Source of the DNA: Struthidea cinerea
Taxonomy: Eukaryota > Chordata > Aves > Passeriformes > Corcoracidae
DNA length: 64,000 nt
Direction: 5' to 3'
Assembly (NCBI GenBank): GCA_013397865.1
Contig: VZTI01003145.1
Coordinates: 186,001-250,000 of the forward strand
Made by a program: the position numbers and the translations under genes. The notes under the pieces were generated by a model. It made no database searches. It was given only the letters and a program-made list of their open reading frames with translations, and was not told the DNA's origin. This document shows positions 1-13,100 of the stretch, piece by piece; position 1 is the first letter of the stretch; each line of letters starts with the position of its first letter.

Positions 1-803
1 CTACATACTGAGGCTCAGTTTCCCTTCAGGTTTGTCTTTTAGGTGAAGACGGATTTGCCATCAACCCATCAGCTGAAGATCAATTTATTATCTAGCCTTT
101 TGGTAAGACTAGAATAGTAAAATAGATGTCTGTGTTTCATTAGTGTGCCTTTAATACCTCTTCAGATTCTCTGTAATGTAATCCAGTATTAACCTAGCTT
201 TGTGGTATATTTCTTTAAACATCTATTTATTTGTTTCACCCAGCATTATTGACCTCAGTACTTCCACTTTATGGGTGTTGATAGACAGATACAGAATAAA
301 TTTGTCCTTTCAGTTTGTAGATGGAATCTGTGTTGATCACCCAGAAGTCCATACTATCAATAATACAATCCCAGTCCCCTAAAGCAAAGTATTGGTTTCT
401 TCAGTGTCACACAATTTGGATGCATTTGGACATTGATGTACTTGCTCATCTTGAATTATAAAAATAATATATACTGTGAAATCTTAAGCTGATAGTCTGT
501 GAACCTGAAAATGAAAAGGGAGGCTTTTTTTTACATATGGTATATTTCTGTTGTTTGGACTGTTTTCCAGATAACCATCTGTAACTGGGAAAGGATGGCA
601 AGCAAACTGATTTCTCATACTTGGTTGCCAAGATTCATTAATATCTGCTTAGTATGGCACGTTGCCTAATCAGAGGCTGGTTGGACTCTCCGTTGCAGGT
701 TTCAAACAATAATGTGTTTAGAGCCTGCCTTTGGGCAGGTCTTTTGGCATCCATCTAACAAATTTCTGCACATGATTAAACTTTGTGTGGAGCTGCATCT
801 GCT
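1..803. other. AT-rich noncoding sequence
   Basis: Single-copy-looking AT-rich sequence. All frames are closed by frequent stops, and the longest ATG frames are about 60 codons with no recognisable composition. I see no repeat family, RNA gene or promoter architecture here. Confidence 0.6.
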
Positions 804-1409
804 AAAAAGAAAGGAGAAAGGAGAAAGGAGAAAGGAGAAAGGAGAAAGGAGAAAGAGAAAGAGAAAGAGAAAGAGAAAAAGAGAAAGAGAAAGAGAAAGA
901 GAAAGAGAAAGAGAAAGAGAAAGAGAAAGAGAAAGAGAAAAAGAGAAAGAGAAAGAGAAAGAGAAAGAGAAAGAGAAAGAGAAAGAGAAAGAGAAAGAGA
1001 AANNNNNNNNNNNNNNNNNNNNNNNNNNNNNNNNNNNNNNNNNNNNNNNNNNNNNNNNNNNNNNNNNNNNNNNNNNNNNNNNNNNNNNNNNNNNNNNNNN
1101 NNNNNNNNNNNNNNNNNNNNNNNNNNNNNNNNNNNNNNNNNNNNNNNNNNNNNNNNNNNNNNNNNNNNNNNNNNNNNNNNNNNNNNNNNNNNNNNNNNNN
1201 NNNNNNNNNNNNNNNNNNNNNNNNNNNNNNNNNNNNNNNNNNNNNNNNNNNNNNNNNNNNNNNNNNNNNNNNNNNNNNNNNNNNNNNNNNNNNNNNNNNN
1301 NNNNNNNNNNNNNNNNNNNNNNNNNNNNNNNNNNNNNNNNNNNNNNNAGGAAGGAAGGAAGGAAGGAAGGAAGGAAGGAAGGAAGGAAGGAAGGAAGGAA
1401 GGAAGGAAG
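804..1409. repeat. Homopurine microsatellite interrupted by assembly gap
   Basis: The + strand is purely A/G from 804 up to the gap and again from 1348 to 1409. It starts as a 7-bp unit (AAAGGAG, about six copies from 811), changes to a 6-bp unit (AAAGAG, with occasional AAAAAG interruptions) up to 1002, and resumes after the gap as a 4-bp unit (GGAA, about 15 copies). The open frames through it (Arg/Lys/Glu-rich on +, Ser/Leu/Phe-rich on -) are simple-repeat artefacts. Long polypurine tracts with mirror symmetry can form triplex DNA and are hard to sequence, which explains the gap. Confidence 0.95.
1003..1347. other. Assembly gap (345 N)
   Basis: A run of 345 undetermined bases inside the homopurine repeat. 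The repeat unit differs on the two sides (AAAGAG on the left, GGAA on the right), so the true missing sequence is probably more of the same microsatellite. Its real length cannot be inferred. Confidence 0.99.
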
Positions 1410-4400
1410 TAAAACAAGGAAGCAGGTGAGGAAAAGAGGAAGGACTAACAAGACAATGCAGGAGACCACAAAGCCAGTTCTGACTGCCAGAAAAAGCATA
1501 GTGACTCTGGTCAGTGGAAATCTAGGGAGATTACTTGGGCTAGGATATAGAAGTGTGAGTAACAGGTGATAATAAGCAACAGCACAAAGAAAGACCGAAA
1601 TCAATTGCCTGAAATTAAGGCACATGTTACTCGGTAAACTTAGTAAGTAAATAAGGTACTCCAGGTGCTCGATCCAAACTTTGCTAAAATCAGTGGGAAG
1701 GTTCTTCAGCAGACTTCAAGTTTCACAGTACCTGCTGTGAAAAAAGCAGGTACACAAAAAGAATCCATCTATGTATAGTTGTATCTGAGTCAGAAGAACA
1801 AATTCACAACAGCATGAGTAAATTCTGAGGGATCTAGAAAAGACCAAAAATATAAATAATAGCAAAGCTTTAATCTAAAAAATAAGTTTTGTTGACTTTA
1901 TTAACCATCTTTATTGACTTTATTAACCAAATAAGTATACTGATCAATACATAATTGTATGTAGTATTATGTTTTCTTCAATTTTTTTACTTAGATTGTG
2001 GCCCATTTTAGTGAAACTCCCCTCCAGTTGTCTATATGTAGAGATCTTCTTAAGAAGATTAATTGACTGAAATTGGCATGACCTCTGTGAGACATATTTG
2101 ATAATAATTACTATTTCTGTTGTTACTTTTACAACATATGATAGTAAGTAATTCCTATTACATAATACCCAATAAAAAGACTGCTATAGTAGCACTATTT
2201 TAATACTACAATGGGAAAATCATGATGTGCATTCTTTCAATTAAGGTGATTATTTTTTTTTTTTTGCTAAAGGGGCAACATTTCCATAGAAAATATAAAA
2301 TGAAGGCTGAAAGGGAAAAAAGATCAGAAAATTCACACACCTAAACCTCAACCCTGCATTCTGAAGGTGTAAAACCCAAGTGCAGAAAATTCTATAGTTT
2401 GACAGACTTTTATAATGTCTTATATTATATATTATAATTTACTGTCTTATTTTCTCTAAATATATCCCAAACAGCTTTCAGAACTCATGCAAGAACTCAC
2501 GTATTTTCATTTAAGGGGGCTGATTCCTTGTGACTGTGCTGCAACAAGTCCTATATTGCTTTTGTGGCAATTTCACCCCTGAGTTGTGCAGGAATCAGAA
2601 TTAATAACATACAGTGGATTAACAAAGAGGTAAGGAGGCAGTGAGCCATCTCAACTTTCAGGGACGACGGTGTGTTTCAGAGAGACCCAAGCTTTTTCTC
2701 GTCCTCGGGATCTCACAACAGCAACAGTAACAACAAAGCAACAGATACCCTCACCCAATCAACAAAATAAGGTCAGTTTTTTCCTTCTTAAGTGGCTTGA
2801 AAGCACCACCTTTGCCACCTTTTGCCATCACTGAAGCAATTAATTGCTATCTGCCAATATTTGGTGGTTTAACTCCTTTTGATCACTCCTCAAGTGCGGA
2901 TGATTCTCTGACCTTCAACGTCCATTCGTTCCTTTCATATCCATTCCAGTGCTTAAGAACATTCCTGTACTTAGCCTGTCCTAACACTTAAAACTATACT
3001 TCACTTGTAGTAAACAATGATGAAAAATCACTAAAGCAATCCTTTTGTTCACTGCAGTGACATTTCCTCTAATTAAATTTTCATCTCTGAAGGTATTTGG
3101 GCCTCTCTAGTCCATCTGGGATATGTTTGCCCTCAGCATTGCCGCAGGCCAAATGTATTTTTGTTGATACGCTGAACAGCATGCTATCCTCAGCGACTGT
3201 GGGTATTCCCCACTGGTGGTTTATTCAGAAGATAATTTCACCAGTTTCAAAGCACTTTTTCTGAAGTCTTTTTTTTTTTCCTTTTTTTTGAAGAGACAGT
3301 GAGTGCCGAGTGCCCCCCCGATGCCCTCTCTTCTGTGAATCCGTGTTCGTTTCAAGGCGTTTTTTCAACATGCTGTGAGTACTGATACGATGTGATAGAG
3401 GGGACCGTGCTTCCACAGAGGCCAAGAGCCACTTGAGGGACTTTCTCTTCATAATATTTTTCTGTGGTTTGAGCATCAGCCTCAATTAAACTAATTAGGG
3501 GCGACTGATTTGGGAAGGGAATTCTGCCTCATGATGCACAGAACAACAAAATAGTGCATGTAGCAAGAGGCTTTGCAGGCCTCATTTTATTACTCCACGG
3601 TAGGACATGTCTGGCAGTATAAACTGGTTTGCATCTCTTTTTACAATCCCTACGTCACCTCTCCCAGCACGTCTCAGCAGCCAAACTGCAAAAGGTCATT
3701 TTTGCACACGTGCATAAACTGCTACAGTGAAAGATATAGTTTATTGACTTAAAAAGAAAAAGGCATGGATCACTGCAAAATGTAATGGAAGTATTTTCTC
3801 ATTTCCTTTTGGATAATAGAGGCCAATGGGATGAGTATTTCCATATTGGGAATGCATCATAGATATTTTTCTAATTCTTTTGAGATAATAGATTCTCATT
3901 CTAAAGAGTGCATGAGTTCTTTTAGTGCAATTGTTGATTTGACTGTACTACAGGTCTGATAATTTAGGAATATCATATTTTAGTAAAAGTTGAGGTTTCA
4001 TTTTCAAGGGAATCTGATTATATAGTAATTAACATTCTGAAACAATTTTATCATATTGAGAGACCTGGGCAAAGGTAGCAACCTTCATTACCAGAAACTA
4101 TCACTTTGCAAATTACTCCTCAAATTTTTAGAAACCTCCACAGTCTCTCTTTTTTTTTTTTTTTTCCCCAATTTTACCCTGAAATAAGTGCAAGGGCAAC
4201 TTGCTGAAAGAAAGGAAAGGACATGAAGAAAATAGGAACAAGCCACCTGTGGATTATTGACATTTCTGTGATTAAAATTCAATCATTCTGAATAAAATCA
4301 TGCTGTTTGGAAAGAAAAATTATGGTTTTCACAGTTGCATAGTTTGATTTTTGCTTGCTTTTTAAGTCAAAAGCTGTAACTGGCGAGGAGTTGCTGTATT

Positions 4401-7140
4401 TACTAGGTTAAAAAAATTGGGATGTAGCAATGGCAGTAATAGGTCATTTAAGGAAAAGTGAGTGGTTGGGCTGTCCCGGTTGGATTGCATCTATCTCACT
4501 CTTGCACACCCAAAGGAGGTGTACTGTCATTTCCACTTCTGCAAACAGAGTGAAAAACTGGGATGCAGATGTGTCCAATTGGAACAATGACGGTGTTTTA
4601 TGCTGACCCTGCACAGGTGCAGATGAAACGAAGGAAAAAAGAAAGATAGTAGAGAGTGGGACCTGTACTTCTGGTTTCAGCCTTTGCTTTTGCATTACAA
4701 AGCTCAACTCTCCATTACATCTGTGTAAATGCAGAATTCCTCTTAGGATATCATCTGTATTAATCTGGATTTACCTCAAAATGAATTCAAAATCTGGCAA
4801 TGGCAGGCAAACTCCCTCCCTGACTGACCACACATATGCAAAAAAGCTTGAAGAGTTAGGGATATTTGGTGTGGAAGAAAAATACCTTACTTCTAAGGGA
4901 ATGCTGTGAAATTACTGCAATGAGTGCCTTGGTAGTTTTGGATAAACACTCTTAAGGGTTGAAATACCATCTCAGGAAGTTCTGAGAAGCTGTACGTTAT
5001 CTGTCAGGCTCTTCCAAAACTTTACATGAATCTCTGATCATACTTTCTAACCTCTGAAAGGCTCAGTTAGGCAAGAGGCAGTGGAATTACATTGTAAAAT
5101 AGGCACAGATATTTATTGGTCCTGGAATTTTTTCCTTTTGAGAGTTTTGTATAGTTCAAGGTACTCAGGCTAAACAAGATACATATTTATTACTGCATTT
5201 GCTCATTTCCTTCTTAAAATTGCATTAGGATGGACTTTCATTCCACACTTGGTGACCACTGTTTTACCAACCCTCTGTGACATAAGTAACTCTTGAATGA
5301 CAAATCTGCGGTGAAATGGGTCTGAGACCCTTTTTTGTCTTCCAAGGGAAAAGGATGGAAGTTTTTCTTCAGCGCACATCAAAATGGACACAGCACAACT
5401 CCAGCGTTAGGCAGGAAAGGAACAGATGCAAGAGTGAAATAAACTTATGAACTTCTTTGAACTTAAAGAATAGCGGTAGCTGTATCTCACAAGTGAAAAC
5501 TGTCAGCACTGTTAGGTTTAATGTTTTATCTGGGGAGTTCAACCTACCTTTTAGGTATCAAGGGAGCTGTCTGTACTGACAAGAAGAATCCTCCAATTCC
5601 CTAGCCGGAGTCCAAGCTCCTGTCTCTTTGCTTGTATAATAAGTAAATTTACATATATGGGAAAAAAAAAAGGTTCTTAATGCCTTTCTAGCAGTAATTT
5701 TTTAAGACATGCAATCTCATTTTGAGGCAAAATATTTGTTGATATAGAAAATAATGGCAGACCCAAAGAGACTTGCATAAAAAGCAAAGAAAAAGTATTC
5801 TATGACTGTTTTAAACTAAATGTTTCATTGTCACCACCTCTTATACAGGACTCTTCTAATAATGTTGCGGATTTGGTTTTTTAGGAAAGCCTTGAGGAAA
5901 TCCAAGCAGCTGAGGAATCTACATAAGAAGGTACCTCATCCTTCTAGAAACTCGTTAAAAAGGAGTGAGAGAAAGGCCTTTTTAACTGGCTCAACGCAGC
6001 CCAGGTAGGAATGCACCTGGCACTGGATGCAGACAACAGCTGTCTCACCAGCATCCATAATCTGTACTGGTGGCTTGCTGGCTGTACCTGTGTGCCCTGA
6101 ATGCAAAAAGCATCTGTTTCACATTTATTCATTTACCCAGATGGCATTATCTACATTACTTGCTACCTTTGGACACAAGACTCTCATTTATAATTCATAG
6201 TACACAGATGCTTACAGAGAGTAGATGCTTTGGCTACATTACCTGTCACTCTAAGTATATTCTGTATTCATGGTGGGTAAATATACAAGTATAAAGCTGC
6301 CATATTGTGTATGACTATCTATAATGCATTAGCAAACAGTTGTTTGATCATTTGCACTGTCATTCTTTATAGTTGGAATGATGTTAGAATGAAAAATGAA
6401 ACAAACTGTGGGTTCACTCTCCCTAATTTTCTTCTTCTGCTCTCTCGCTCTCTTTTTGTGCATTGTTGGTACTTTCTAAGTTTTTGGGAAATGAAGGTGG
6501 TTTTGTCTCATTTGTTTCTTGTGCTCTTCTCTTTATATGATCATCATTCAGGACTCGGTCAGCTATTCAGTAAGTTCACTAGTGCAGCTGGCTGCAGAAG
6601 GAGATGATTCCTATTCTTTGCTTTCATAGGGTCATAAATCCATCCTGCTGAAAATATTAAAAGGAGAAAAATACTCGGGCAGGAATAAAGCATATCAGAA
6701 AGAGGGAGTGAATGTGACTGGGGAAACATTTACTCAAGATTACATATTAAGCAATTTGCTCTTTAGTACTGAAGGAATATATAGAGAAAATGTATTAACT
6801 GTACTTACTGAGAGCCTTCTGAATCCATCAAATGCTGTTAAAAACAACCATTTTTGAACAAGGAGAACATTCTGTATACCGTGTATTGTTTTTAAAAGCT
6901 ATTTTTGGTGCAGTAAATATTAAAGAATGTCATTGTCCCTTGCATGAGCTCTCACTCATTTTTTAGGAAGCATTGCCAGAGATGCTTGACTTAAGAACCC
7001 ATTAAAATGAAAATATACTCAGGAACCTTGCAGGAATAGTGCTTGAAGACATGGGCGCCAAGCAGCTTAGCAGCCTGGAAAGCTTACAGAGCTCTCAGAA
7101 CAGGAATGCCATCACGTTAAGGAATTAGCATAGCCCCAGG
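1410..7140. other. Noncoding sequence, mostly single copy
   Basis: No supportable gene. A 16-bp motif (TTGACTTTATTAACCA) is present twice, at 1892-1907 and 1914-1929, giving a 22-bp tandem period. Poly-T runs lie at 2253-2265 and 4150-4165. The stretch 2980-3720 is less AT-rich than its surroundings and contains a CRE-like TACGTCAC (3651-3658) and TAATTAG homeodomain-type sites near 3491. That makes it a candidate conserved noncoding element, by inference only. Frames of 60-100 codons here show no family features. Confidence 0.5.
1892..1929. repeat. Two-copy 22-bp direct repeat
   Basis: Two identical 16-bp copies (1892-1907 and 1914-1929) are separated by 6 bp. This looks like a small local tandem duplication. 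No function is implied. Confidence 0.8.
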
Positions 7141-10100
7141 CACCTGGTTTTTTTAGTTTTTTTTTAGTTTTTTTCCAGTAGATGTGAATGACATTTCCTA
7201 TCTGAGGCACTGTTTAAAATATTCCTTATCTGCATGTAAAGACTTTTATGACTACATTAAAAAGCAAAAGGTTGGTTTGTTCCTGTTGACATTTGTTCCT
7301 ATTCCTCTCTCTCACTGGCCACTACATCTCAAATAAATCTCTGATGTTCATCTCTCCTTCCACAAGTTTCTCACTCTCTCCAAATATTACTACTGCCTCC
7401 TCCTTTTTTTTTCTGCTAGGCAGAACCTGTTCTGTCACTCTTCCTGAAGCCTACCAGATGCCACAAATTCAGCAAAACTCCCACAAAAATCCCTGTAAAG
7501 TCTTTTACCTTCTCGGCAGTGCCTCCAGATCAGTCTTTGAAAATGCAAATAAGATATATTAATAAATACGGAAAGAATCCGAGTATCAGTACCTGCTAAC
7601 ATAAAATTAACTTCTCTTTTCACTGACCCCAGTCTATGAGAATTGAACTTGGGGAAAATTGGAGAAATAATCACTCAGCAGCCTCATCAATCAAACCAGT
7701 AGCTTAGGCTGCTAATTATTCCCTGGTGTGGATACCTTGGCTCTTCTGACCACTCACCAAGGAAATTCAGGTTATTGATTCCACTACATGAAAATAATCC
7801 ACCTAACTCTCAATTTCTTTCTCGTGGGAAATCTTCTTGCATAAAGTTCTCTGACAAAGAACATTTAATTAAAAAATATAGTTGCTGACATCTAAGCTTC
7901 ATAATATCCTAATGCACACCATTTTGCCAGTTGCTTTCTCTGTAGAAAAAGAAACCAATCAAAACTGGTCTTTTCTCCCCATTAGTCAAAATCTCTGTGC
8001 AGAAGCAGCTCATACCTTTGTTCGTAAGGCTGCAAAGAGCCTGAAAGGCTGGGTCAGGAAGCTGCAGTTGTTTTTGGTTTCTTACATCCATGTGGTACAG
8101 TTTGAAATTGCTCCATCCATCAGGCTGCTGCAGATTGTCCTTTCAGTCTTTATTAATCACAGTGGACTAATCTCACTGCATCACTGGTGTTTATGTGGGG
8201 CAGGAAGAGTCATGACCTGGGTTTGGTGGCTTGCTTCTCTGTGAAAATCAGGAACAAGAGTGTCTGGGGATAGATACCCTTAAGTGTTTTGCAGATATGC
8301 CAGGAGAAGAAGGAAGTATCCTGTTTCCATGCAAGAGCTTCCAACAATTTGTCCCTGACAAACTCCAGATACAGATTCCCGTTTTAGAGACTGTGAACAG
8401 CTAAGAGCAGAGAGTGAGTGAGTTAGGTCAGAGAGCTGCTAAGCCATTTTGAGTGAGAACTTAAAAAGTATGATTTTTAGGCTAGCTTGGTAATTTTGTG
8501 TAGGGGTCAAATACTCTCAGGGACTTTCAACTCACAATTCAAAATTTTGTTTGTTTTCTATGTTATAGTTCAGGAGTTACTGCCAATTTTCTACCAAACT
8601 ATGTTCCAGTTTTCAGCAACTGCATCCGAGATATTTGAGGCTCATTGCAGAGTGACTTTGGAAAGTTTGCATCAATGTTATTAACATAATTTTTTCTTAG
8701 AGCATGTGGGAAATCTTCACTGCTAGTCCCTAAAAATATCCGTGCTGGAGATCGTTTCTTCCTCTGATCGCAATGGACGCCTGCTGAAAACTCAGAATCT
8801 GATAACAAAACTTTCATGACACAGAGCCTGAGAATCCTCAAGCATCACTTCAGTCTTCAGCTTAAATAAACACTCAGTAAAGACAGTTATAACAGATTTT
8901 CACACTTTCATAAAAAAACACAGTGCACAATTTTGATTTTTTTTGAAAACCCTCATTGCTTCACTGTTCTAAGGCCACTTTGGTATAAGGATTTGTTATC
9001 TTGGCTGACAACTGCACTGAAGCCTATAATACGAATCTTCTCCTTTCACTCTAACAAGCAAATTCCCTGTTTTCTGAGAATCCTTTCTAGGAAGGCAGTG
9101 CTGAATGTGTATCAGACTTGAAAAGAAAGCCTATCTATGCTGCCATTTTCACTTTTTATTTTTCTAATTTGCAACTCAGCTCACATCCAGCACGAAGAAG
9201 CAATTTTGCGTGTTGAAAATGCTGCAGCTGTTTTCCTCCGGTGCTTCCCGCATTCATGGCGAGGGAGGCAGTGGTGGGCTTACGCAAGATTGGTTTAAAT
9301 GGGAAATCAATACTGGTTCCTCAGTTCCTACAAAAGAGCTGAACTGGGCTGGATTGGCTCCAAGCAGAAAAAAGGAGTTAAGTGGAAAAAAACTGGCTGC
9401 CAGTGGGATAGGTATTCTGCTGCATACGAGGCTGTTTGGGTCTCTGCCACTGAACCCATCACAAGAAGTCTGAGATACCCTGGCTTACCTCCTACCATCT
9501 GTTTTTCAATGGATGATAAATATTGGAAAAATAAAAGTTGGAGGCTTTTTATTCCCTAGGCATAGATTAGCTTATAAATACATAAATGTTTCTGTTCAGC
9601 ATCAGTAGGAATTTGTACCTTGTACTGTACTAACCAGTTACAAAAGGGATTGAAAACTTATTCTGCAGATGAAAAGTGGAACCATTGGTGTGATTCCCTG
9701 TTCTACAGCTAAGGAGAAATATGTGATCTAATTAGCAATTCCATCAGACATTGCTCAGTGATTGGAACTCAGTTTCACAGGCTTTCACTTGACAAGACTT
9801 TCTATTTAATCTCTTGTATTTAAATTTGCTATGAAATAAATCTCAAGAAAATTCACATTTCTGAAATCTCTGTTGTGTGCCGTTTTTGCTTAAGTAAACT
9901 TAAAGGAAAACCCAACAGTGCCAGAGAAAACACTGTAATAACTTAATTGTTGTGTTTTGCTAGATGGTCAGTCCCTCAGTTTGGTTATTCCTTAACATCT
10001 GCTAGTACTGTGCTGAATTCAGAAACGCAGGTTATGAGCTGCCATTTCTGGTTTTCTTTAGCAACACACTAAAAATGGAAGAAGGGTGTATTTACTGAAG

Positions 10101-13100
10101 ATCCTTCCTGCGTTGAAGTCAGGTTCCAGTGAAACCTGCTGGTCCCCAAGTAGTCCCAGAGCTAGAGAGGCAAAGGGTGAATCTCATAGGGGGAGGTCCA
10201 TAAAAGGCTTTTTATTTCAAACACATTTGTGATTTGAGACTCACAAAGCTTTATAATGTTTCTATAACCAGTAAAAATTAGTGATGGTTCAGGCAGGGAC
10301 TTTGGGAAGACAGCGAAAGGATTCTTTGAATGTCAGGCACAATTGGATGCGTAACTGGAGGCACCCCTGGTAAGTACGACGAGTAATGATGGATTCCAAA
10401 CCAGGAAGGTAGCTGAGCATAAAGCTTATTTCATATTTAAACCACTGACATGAAAAATACTTGATTAAAACACCGGCATCTCTGGTTTTTAGACAAATGG
10501 AAAAGAGTTTTCTTTTAAGATCTATAGTTAAATCTTGTGAGCAGTCCAAAACTGCCTGAATGAAATAGTGCAAAATCTCTTGAGCATTTTCAAGACCCCA
10601 CTCTTCTAATACAGTAAAGATGCTTATTTATATTCTCTTCAATCTTACTCTTACACAGTTTATACAATTTTAGTAGCTCTCCCAACTTAGAGATCTTAAG
10701 GTATTGTCTGATATGATAAAGATCTGCTTAAAATACTAACTAAGCCATCAGCAATGAAAGCTTGAGCCAAGCTTTGTTTATGCAATTTGATTTAGCAGTC
10801 ATTGTGATTACTCATGTGATCAAGGTGAATAACCATTATCTTTTTGCATACTGACAACAATATGACTGTTAATGTCTTTAAAGTATTTCCTGCAGGGAAG
10901 CATGGGGTTGCATACACTGTGAGCTACGGGAGGAATGGAGAAATGTGTTGAAACTAAGAAAAATGTAAGGATCAAATAAAGGGAGCAAAAAACAGGAAAA
11001 GAAGAGGTTTATGTCTTAGAAAGCCCTCTTTTGACACTTTAAATGAATGGGTGAAAGAGTGAAAGAGAAGAAAACAGCAATAGATCAGCCCTGAATTTCT
11101 TTATCAGTCTTCATACCTGAGAATTATTTGTTAGTTCTGCTGCAGTTTTATCCTTAAATTTATGTTATCCCTCTTGTTTTGGGGCAGGCAGGAGAATGTG
11201 CCTTAAGTTAGCATCTACTACTTGAAATTACCCTGTGTATATAAAGCGTGTGGTGGCCTGTGTGTCTGAACTGTAAATCGAAAGCCTGTGTCTTCAGTTT
11301 CTAGATGTCAGTTCTCCAGTTATTGTTCCCTGCATAATTCTTCACAGATTTACTTAATTATTTGTTGCAGTGATTAGAAGTGAGGGAAAGCAAAGTCTGC
11401 CAGAATTTTCCAAGTTGAGGTTCTGTGTTTCTTATCTCTAAACAAAGTCTGTGTTGCTTCTTTATGTATATTGACTCACATATGTCTTCACAGGTCCCTC
11501 ATGTATTTTGAATGCTAAGCCAAAATCTTCAAAACACAAAATTGTCTTCATGTTAGCAAAAATGCTTCAGTTTCCATCAGCTCCATCTACTGTATTCCCA
11601 CATAGCTTCTCTTCCCTGACTGGCATCTGTTACAGAACTTTCATATGGATTATATGATCTTGGATGTGCTTCCTATGAAAACCACTTTGTCCAACAGGCT
11701 AAATATCATTCATAGGCAAACGTAAATATCACTGTGTATGGAATTATGTAAAGGCATACCTCCACATGAAGGATTGGCGCATTTTCTGGTTCAGTATTCA
11801 CTAGGTACATGACAGAGCTGGATTGCTACCAAGCCTCAAGTACAAGACAGTTTGTGAAGTCACTGGATGGTTTCTCTAGCTTTGCATGTTAAAACTCAGC
11901 ACCAAGAGTACTTTTGTGCTGGGTAAGTAACTCAGGATGTCTCCAGTCACATGTAATGTATACTGCAGAAATGGGCTTAGATCTGTACTCAGCTTTATTT
12001 TTCTCAATGGCAGGCACTCTCACAGAGCCAAGCTATGCTGTAACAGATGCAACAGGTGTGCTGATGAATATTCTGTGCAGACTTTGTTTCTTCTTCGATG
12101 GCTGATAATAAAGCTCCGTGTTTTGTAATCGCAAAGCATTTTTCAAACTGCAGCGTGCCATCTACACAATCTGTCCTTCGAAACATGTTTTTTGTTCTAT
12201 TAAAATGTTAATCGGAGATCATGGGTAATTTTTTCTTTCTGCCTTCAGGATCCTGTCCACTCTTATGATTCCAGGCGTTTTTCTCCTTACTTTCATGTTA
12301 CTTTCTACTGTATAAGCACTGAGCAGTGATGCTGAGTATTTTTTGGTCCTAGTGCCTGGTTTCACTTATTGTTCTAAATTGGTAGCTATCATTACTTTGA
12401 TCTGGTGGAGCTGTTCTTGCATTTCTTCATGTATTTCTTAGTGGTTTGAAGAGATGCTTGAAAGAGTACTCTAAAGTGAAAGATCAAGGCTTCATGTGGT
12501 CCTGTTTCCAGTAAGTGAATCTTAAGAATCTCCACAACTGTGTTTGCCAGAACTCTTAGTATAATTACGTGTTTATCCATTTTGCATATTCAACACATTT
12601 TTGCTTACATTATTACAAAGATAAGTATTCTAGAAATGCTACAAATTTGGCTAATTTTTGTATGTACTCAAGTCCACTCCCTGTTGCCATCTGCAGATAA
12701 TTTACTCCTGTATTCCTCCATGTGGCTCCATGTAGGATCTCAGACTCCATCAAAATTCACTATGTTTTAGAAATACTTCAGTTGTTGAAAGTAAGGCTTA
12801 GTCGAGACATTCACATTCTAGATTGTTGTAATATTTTAAAAACGTAACCCTTTTCCTGGAATATTTTAGGATTTAATTTTTACTTTTAAATTATTATAAG
12901 AAAACTGTGGCTATCAAAGAAATATCTAAAAATAAAACATTTCAAGAAATATTCGTTTAAACCTAATAGACACTGACTGGTGTGCAAGTGGAATTATGTT
13001 GCACAGGCTTCTATCTGAAATGCATTTGCTTTCCATTCCAGTACAGAAGCATGGCTGCCTGTTTAGAAGACCTCGGCATAAGTTTCTTCCTAACTTAATT

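Noticed and set aside
712..1625. Long Arg/Lys/Glu or Ser/Leu/Phe frames across the homopurine repeat
   Set aside because: They are translations of a simple repeat and run through 345 undetermined bases.
5885..5930. 46-nt segment between TTTTTTAG and GTACCT resembling a small exon
   Set aside because: Its length is not a multiple of three, the frame hits a stop, and the donor is weak. There is no recognisable peptide.
9210..9559. Two overlapping frames of 86-87 codons in a stop-poor stretch
   Set aside because: Two + strand frames are open at once and neither shows a known motif. This is compatible with local base composition.
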